A stretch of DNA of 10,391 nt from Eubacterium sp. (GTDB lineage Bacteria; Bacillota; Clostridia; Lachnospirales; Lachnospiraceae). The DNA is taken from the NCBI GenBank assembly GCA_024697885.1, contig JAILSA010000027.1:1-10391 (forward strand). Direction: 5' to 3'. The notes beneath the pieces are model-generated. The model was not told the DNA's origin and ran no database searches. It worked only from the letters and a program-made list of their open reading frames with translations. Shown here piece by piece: positions 6,737 through 10,391 of this stretch (position 1 is its first letter; every line of letters starts with the position of its first letter). The translations under genes were made by a program, and so were the position numbers.

Positions 6737-7735
6737 ATGAAGAAAATTTTATTGGGATTATTGGTTGGTTTGTTTGCCCTTATGACGGTTGCCTGCGGGC
6801 AAAAAAGTGAGGCTTCTTACTGCGGAACCTGGCAGTTGATGTCGGTGGAAAAGGACGGATCAAAATATACGACTTCTGAGTTGGAAAAGCTGGGGGAGAA
6901 GAATTTTTCCCAGGTTTACATGGTCTTGAAGGAGGGTGGCTCGGCCTATCTAAAGGATGCCTACAACGGCAACACCTCCTCCTGGTCAGTAGAGGGCGAC
7001 GGCCTGAAAATCGCGGAGAAAATCTGCCTCTATGAGGACAATTTTATTGTGACAGACAGGAATGGAAGCACCGTTTATTTTGCCAAGATTTCGGACAACC
7101 AGGACATCACCCAGTTTGACGAGGACAAGGACGACCAGGAAGAGGTGGAGGATGCAGATGATCAGGATCATGAGGAGGCCACAGCCAGCCCTGAGCCTGC
7201 AGACGAGTCTACCTACAGCGAGGAGGAGGATTTTACCTTCAAGAAGTGCGACGGGGACAAGTTAAAAATCACTGCCTACAAGGGAGATGCAGTAGAGGTT
7301 ACCATTCCTGCCCAGCACGACGGCAAGGATGTGGTGGAAATCGAGGACGGAGTCTTTGAAAACATGGGTGGCATTCGCAAGGTGAATATCTGGGCCAACC
7401 TGACAGAGATCGGAGACAAGGCCTTTATGAACTGCGCAGCCCTTCACGAAATCAGCATTCCAAATTCTGTGGATTCCATCGGGGAGTCTGCCTTTGAAAA
7501 TTGCAGCGGCCTAGAGACCGTGAATTTCTGGGGCGGTAAGGAAATCGAGGACAGGGCCTTTAGAAACTGCACAGGCCTCAAGGAAATCACCCTGGCAAGC
7601 AATATTGAAGAAATTGGAACAGAGGCTTTTGCTGGCTGCGGCAACCTGAAAAAAGTCACTATTTGGAATGACAAGGTGGAGATTGCAAAAGATGCTTTTA
7701 AGGACTGTCCACAGCTGGAAGAAGTGCCAGAATAA
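6737..7735 (+). CDS. Surface lipoprotein: lipocalin-like domain, acidic linker, BspA-type LRR_5 repeats
   Basis: A 332-residue exported protein. The signal peptide (MKKILLGLLVGLFALM) ends at MTVAC, so Cys20 is the likely lipidated residue, although the -3 position is Thr rather than the usual Leu or Val. Residues 28-118 begin YCGTWQL and include SWSVEGDGLKI, like the small beta-barrel lipocalin-like domains of Clostridia lipoproteins. A linker rich in Asp and Glu (about 127-166) follows. From about 200 come five to six BspA/LRR_5 repeats of 22-23 residues, each ending in an AF-x-NC type motif (GDKAFMNC, GESAFENC, EDRAFRNC, GTEAFAGC, AKDAFKDC). Repeats of this kind mediate binding to host proteins or other cells in some bacteria, but here adhesion is inference. 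It is preceded by GAAAGGA 10 bases before the ATG and is probably cotranscribed with the upstream gene. Confidence 0.87.
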   Translation: MKKILLGLLVGLFALMTVACGQKSEASYCGTWQLMSVEKDGSKYTTSELEKLGEKNFSQVYMVLKEGGSAYLKDAYNGNTSSWSVEGDGLKIAEKICLYEDNFIVTDRNGSTVYFAKISDNQDITQFDEDKDDQEEVEDADDQDHEEATASPEPADESTYSEEEDFTFKKCDGDKLKITAYKGDAVEVTIPAQHDGKDVVEIEDGVFENMGGIRKVNIWANLTEIGDKAFMNCAALHEISIPNSVDSIGESAFENCSGLETVNFWGGKEIEDRAFRNCTGLKEITLASNIEEIGTEAFAGCGNLKKVTIWNDKVEIAKDAFKDCPQLEEVPE

Positions 7736-7737
7736 AT

Positions 7738-7767
7738 AGTAAAAAAAAGCCTAAAAATGCTTTTACT
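7738..7767 (+). terminator. Weak candidate terminator after the lipoprotein gene
   Basis: AAAAGC (7745-7750) pairs with GCTTTT (7759-7764) around an 8-base loop, and flanking AGT/ACT can extend the stem if four A residues bulge out. It is A-T rich and lacks a clear T run, so termination may be incomplete. Confidence 0.35.
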
Positions 7768-7789
7768 TAATAAGTTTTTGTAGTAAAAT
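7762..7789 (+). promoter_or_regulatory. Candidate promoter of the FIST-chemoreceptor operon
   Basis: TTTACT (7762-7767), 16 bases and TAAAAT (7784-7789) give a plausible but imperfect sigma-A promoter. The region to 7810 is very A-T rich and has other -10-like hexamers (TAATAT at 7792, TATATT at 7795), so the exact start is uncertain. A perfect inverted repeat ACTTA-a-TAAGT (7765-7775) overlaps the -35 and could be a small operator. Confidence 0.35.
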
Positions 7790-7838
7790 AATAATATATT
7801 AATTTACGAAATTTACTTGTGAAAGAAGGGGAATACAC

Positions 7839-8897
7839 ATGAAAGAATTTGTTAAAAACAGCAAAGATGGAAAAGTAAGCGAAGCGCTGGCTGGATTGAC
7901 AGATCCAAAGCTGATTATGATGTTTGTAGGTAATGCAGACAACTTTGATGCCAATGTGGAAGAGTTGGAGAAGGCTTTTCCAGGAGTGCCATCCGTTGCC
8001 TGTATCGCCAATGCATATGGTCAGGAAATGTATCCAGACGGACTCTCAATCATCGCTTTCACAGATGGGGTGGATGTTGTCACAGGTGTTTTGAAGGAAG
8101 CCTCTACAGCTCCGGTTAAATATATGAAGGAGATGGAGGACAAGATTCGTCAGCTGAGACCGGGAACAGATGACACCGTATGTATCGATTTTTGTACCGG
8201 CAACGATGCCTGCGTTTTGACCACGGTTCACAGCCTGCTCCACAAGCATCACATCGCCTTAACTGGCGGTACAGGAGATGCGGGTAAGGTGGCTGTAGAC
8301 GGTCAGGTATACCAGGATGCAGATGCTTATATTTTGGTGAAAAATCGCAGAGGTAAAATCAAGGTATACAAGGAAAATATTTATCGACCAATGGAGGGTT
8401 ATCGATTTATCGCCTCGGATACAGATAAGTCCAAATACTATGTGGGCAAGCTCAATGGCAAGTCCGCTAAGCAGGTATATATGGATGTTCTGGGAATCCC
8501 AGAGTCGGAAATCCAGACAGCAACCTTTGCCAATCCTTTTGGCAAACTATCCGGCAAGGATGTCTGTATTATTTCCCTCAAGGGAGTGGAGGGACCGGGT
8601 CTAACCTGCTACCGACAGGTGAATGATTCAGACGTTTTGTCCCTTTTGGCCATCCGAGACACTGAGGAAATCGCCCATGAGACCATTGAGAAAATCAAGA
8701 AGGATTTTAACAAAATCTCTGGAGTATTTTCCATTAACTGCGCATTTCGATACATCTATTTTAACGACCACGGCTCCATGAATTCTTATCTAAAGCTTAT
8801 GAACGAGCTGAGCGGCCACTGTGGATATGTAGGATATGGTGAGCACTATAACGAACAGTTTGTCAATCAGTCCATGTCCTGTGTCGTTTTTGAGTAG
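7839..8897 (+). CDS. FIST-domain sensory protein (FIST_N + FIST_C)
   Basis: A 352-residue soluble protein with both halves of the FIST family. FIST_N spans about residues 22-185, with PKLIMMFVGN, FPGVPSVACIANAYGQEMY, GLSIIAFTDGVDVVTGV and LTGGTGDAGK. FIST_C spans about 195-350, with FSINCAFRYIYF (297-308) and the closing block GYVGYGEHYNEQFVNQSMS (329-347), matching the family's late G-GE-y...N-T/S pattern. FIST domains were predicted from genome context to bind small ligands, possibly amino acids, and to feed chemotaxis and two-component systems. No membrane segment or signal peptide is present, so it acts in the cytoplasm. The ATG at 7839 follows AAGGGG by 7 bases. The next gene, a chemoreceptor without its own sensor, starts 18 bases later, which strongly suggests that the two products work together. 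The ligand is unknown. Confidence 0.92.
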   Translation: MKEFVKNSKDGKVSEALAGLTDPKLIMMFVGNADNFDANVEELEKAFPGVPSVACIANAYGQEMYPDGLSIIAFTDGVDVVTGVLKEASTAPVKYMKEMEDKIRQLRPGTDDTVCIDFCTGNDACVLTTVHSLLHKHHIALTGGTGDAGKVAVDGQVYQDADAYILVKNRRGKIKVYKENIYRPMEGYRFIASDTDKSKYYVGKLNGKSAKQVYMDVLGIPESEIQTATFANPFGKLSGKDVCIISLKGVEGPGLTCYRQVNDSDVLSLLAIRDTEEIAHETIEKIKKDFNKISGVFSINCAFRYIYFNDHGSMNSYLKLMNELSGHCGYVGYGEHYNEQFVNQSMSCVVFE

Positions 8898-8915
8898 GAT
8901 AAGGAGGGATGAATT

Positions 8916-9857
8916 ATGTTTGGCAAGAAGAAAAAAGCAAAAGAAGCAGAGCAACTTGTGGTTGAGACACATGAGCCAAAGGTGGATACAAAATATGCCA
9001 TCAACTATGTGGCAGATTCCATTTCAGAGTACCGCAAAATTCTGGTAGACCGAGAGGTGGATTCTCTGAATGCAGTGAACGAGATTAACAAGGCCTTTGA
9101 CAACGTGCTGGAGGCCAACACAGATATGCAGAAAAAAATGGTGAGTTTCCAGAGGGTGTTTGACCAGGTGGCAGAGGCTACGGGAAGTTTTGGCCAGGTG
9201 GAGGAAAAAATCCAGGGCTCCGTGGAAGAGGCAGCCAACAGTGTGACAGAACTTAAGACCAGCGCTGAGGATGTGAGCAAGTGCTTTGCGGAAATCGGCC
9301 AGGTGTTTGAACAGTTTGAAGAGGCTGTAAATAATATTGCCGGTTGTATGAATCAGATTATTGGAGTGGCAGACCAGACCAACCTCTTGGCCCTCAATGC
9401 TTCTATTGAGGCGGCCAGAGCCGGTGAGCAGGGACGAGGTTTCTCTGTAGTAGCAGACCAGGTAAGTAAGCTGGCCTACGATATCAAGGGCCTGGTAGGA
9501 AAGGTTACAGAGTCTCTGGAAGAGGTAAATAACAGTACCAGCAGGCTCAATCAGACAATTGATGGGGCTCAGGGTGCTCTGGACAAGTCCATTGAGAGTA
9601 TGGAGGGAACCAAGAACGCCATCGATACCATTGTGGACAATGCGGCGGGAATTGGCCAGGTACAGGATGAGATTCGCCAGGCAGCAAGTCGTTCTAGCAA
9701 GGAACTGGATGAATTCGATGCTTCCTTTGAGAATATGGAGCATGAGTTTGACCGCGTTCTGGATAACATTGACATTGCCAAGGAGGTAGGAACTACCAAG
9801 AGTACTCTATATGAGGAGATTGACAATATCGCTGATCAGCTAAGATATTTGTCATAA
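8916..9857 (+). CDS. Soluble methyl-accepting chemotaxis protein without a sensor domain
   Basis: A 313-residue cytoplasmic chemoreceptor. No hydrophobic segment is present. The protein opens with a basic stretch ([12 protein letters not shown]), then a short N-terminal segment (about 20-70) that resembles no known ligand-binding domain, followed by the antiparallel coiled-coil signalling domain. The tip binding CheA and CheW is [18 protein letters not shown] (154-171), followed by [16 protein letters not shown]. Each arm is about 80-110 residues, a rather short receptor. AAGGAGG at 8901-8907 precedes the ATG by 8 bases, and the preceding FIST gene ends at 8897, so the two are almost certainly cotranslated. 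The likely role is to relay FIST ligand binding to the CheA kinase, perhaps through the N-terminal segment; this is inference. The C-terminus (IADQLRYLS) lacks a CheR pentapeptide. Confidence 0.92.
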   Translation: MFGKKKKAKEAEQLVVETHEPKVDTKYAINYVADSISEYRKILVDREVDSLNAVNEINKAFDNVLEANTDMQKKMVSFQRVFDQVAEATGSFGQVEEKIQGSVEEAANSVTELKTSAEDVSKCFAEIGQVFEQFEEAVNNIAGCMNQIIGVADQTNLLALNASIEAARAGEQGRGFSVVADQVSKLAYDIKGLVGKVTESLEEVNNSTSRLNQTIDGAQGALDKSIESMEGTKNAIDTIVDNAAGIGQVQDEIRQAASRSSKELDEFDASFENMEHEFDRVLDNIDIAKEVGTTKSTLYEEIDNIADQLRYLS

Positions 9858-9868
9858 AATGCCGATAT
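9841..9868 (+). promoter_or_regulatory. Sigma-28 (motility sigma)-like promoter before the pilin gene
   Basis: GCCGATAT at 9861-9868 matches the Bacillus sigma-D -10 consensus at all eight positions. TAAG lies 16 bases upstream at 9841-9844 (consensus TAAA, spacing 14-16). It straddles the stop codon of the soluble chemoreceptor gene and would drive transcription from about 9875 into the pilin gene. Confidence 0.45.
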
Positions 9869-9877
9869 TAATATAGT
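9849..9877 (+). promoter_or_regulatory. Sigma-A-like promoter before the pilin gene
   Basis: TTGTCA (9849-9854), exactly 17 bases, and TATAGT (9872-9877) each match consensus at 5 of 6 positions. The -35 lies in the last codons of the soluble chemoreceptor gene. It overlaps the sigma-28-like candidate, so only one may be real, or both may serve the same gene. Confidence 0.5.
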
Positions 9878-9895
9878 GAGAATAAATCTATATTA
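9869..9895. repeat. Perfect 8-base inverted repeat overlapping the pilin promoter
   Basis: TAATATAG (9869-9876) and CTATATTA (9888-9895) are perfect inverted repeats with an 11-base centre. The left arm covers the sigma-A-like -10. No T run follows, so it is not a good terminator. It could be an operator or a weak leader hairpin. Confidence 0.4.
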
Positions 9896-9930
9896 GGTCG
9901 TTGGAACCAAATTGAAAAGGGGGATGCCAG

Positions 9931-10391
9931 ATGGAGTGTGCGAGAAAAGACAACAAGGGTTTTACTCTCGTGGAACTGGTTGTAGTTATGGTTATACTCT
10001 GTATCCTCTCAGCTATTTTGGTTCCAGCGACCTTGTCTTATATTGATGAACAAAATTATAATACAGAGCTCTTAAATGCCAAGTCCATGATTATGGTATC
10101 CCAGACTGTGGTGACCAAGCGCTATGACCTGGTAATTGACCACTCTGTGTCCTATCAGCGAAAGGCCAAGGATGTGACGGAGATTCGAACCAAGGCTGCC
10201 ATGCCAGAGGAGGCTGTTGGGTGGATTGGCATGAAGGGGGGCACGGACCGGGGAAATTACACCGTGGCCTATGGCTATTACGAGAATCGGGGCTATGCTT
10301 TTTTCTTTGACGGAGATAGCTGGACGGATATGGCGGCAGGAAGCTACAACCCGAACAGCGGTTTTGACCGGGCCAAAATATCTCTTCAGGA
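9931..10391 (+). CDS. Type IV pilin-like prepilin, 3' end outside the window
   Basis: An open frame of 153 residues runs off the window. A short leader (MECARKDNKG) is followed by the class III prepilin signature KGFTLVELVVVMVIL: cleavage and N-methylation should occur between Gly10 and Phe11, and the conserved Glu at mature position 5 is present (Glu15). The hydrophobic helix (about 11-33) anchors the protein in the membrane before assembly. The globular part (NYNTELLNAKSMIMVSQTVV onward, with GYGYYENRGYAFFFDGDSW-like aromatic strands) is not recognised and could belong to a major or minor pilin or to a type II secretion-like pseudopilin. The ATG at 9931 follows AAGGGGG by 7 bases. A prepilin peptidase and assembly ATPase would be expected nearby but are not in the window. 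Confidence 0.88.
   Translation, partial: MECARKDNKGFTLVELVVVMVILCILSAILVPATLSYIDEQNYNTELLNAKSMIMVSQTVVTKRYDLVIDHSVSYQRKAKDVTEIRTKAAMPEEAVGWIGMKGGTDRGNYTVAYGYYENRGYAFFFDGDSWTDMAAGSYNPNSGFDRAKISLQ

Noticed and set aside
9024..9743. 239-residue minus-strand open frame inside the soluble chemoreceptor gene
   Set aside because: It is antisense to a clear MCP coding region, has no ribosome-binding site that I can see and its Leu/His/Cys-rich composition is typical of a shadow frame.
9858..9930. Intrinsic terminator after the soluble chemoreceptor gene
   Set aside because: The only hairpin is the A-T rich inverted repeat at 9869-9895, which has no T run, so read-through into the pilin gene cannot be excluded.

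Overview
The window looks like a piece of a Firmicutes chromosome, most likely a motile or piliated gut- or mouth-type Clostridia (Lachnospiraceae-like). The reasons are moderate GC with purine-rich coding strands, strong AGGAGG ribosome-binding sites, a BspA-type leucine-rich-repeat lipoprotein, chemoreceptors ending without a CheR-docking pentapeptide, and a Clostridia-type DUF4143 ATPase tail. This is inference from protein style; no taxonomic marker is present.

Layout. Positions 1-404 are an edge region holding the C-terminal end of a DUF4143-type ATPase and, directly after it, a frameshifted 3' remnant of an ABC-transporter ATPase. Positions 471-1460 (+) encode an aldo/keto reductase of the YghZ / L-glyceraldehyde-3-phosphate reductase type. 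It converges on a 626-residue membrane GGDEF-EAL protein (3429-1549, -), and a large nested hairpin lies between them as a shared terminator. The GGDEF site is degenerate (SDDHF) while the EAL catalytic residues are intact, so the protein is read as a c-di-GMP phosphodiesterase. A divergent intergenic region (3430-3634) carries two good promoters, one for this gene and one for a full-length transmembrane chemoreceptor with a Cache-type sensor (3635-5665, +), which ends in a strong terminator.

Next comes a two-gene unit: an unrecognised 301-residue cytoplasmic protein (5795-6700) and a lipoprotein with a lipocalin-like N-terminal domain, an acidic linker and LRR_5 repeats (6737-7735). Then follows a FIST-domain protein (7839-8897) with a soluble chemoreceptor that has no sensor domain (8916-9857), 18 bases apart. 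At the right edge a type IV pilin-like prepilin begins (9931 onwards, cut by the window). Its upstream region holds overlapping sigma-28-like and sigma-A-like promoter candidates.

Together the right two thirds form a sensory and surface-behaviour neighbourhood: a c-di-GMP phosphodiesterase, one membrane and one cytosolic chemoreceptor, a probable small-molecule sensor (FIST) for the cytosolic receptor, a surface lipoprotein and a pilin. The most interesting points are the FIST plus sensorless-MCP module next to a pilin gene, the possible motility-sigma promoter of that pilin, the unrecognised 301-residue protein, and the decayed ABC ATPase. I saw no tRNA, rRNA, CRISPR array, insertion sequence or recognisable riboswitch.
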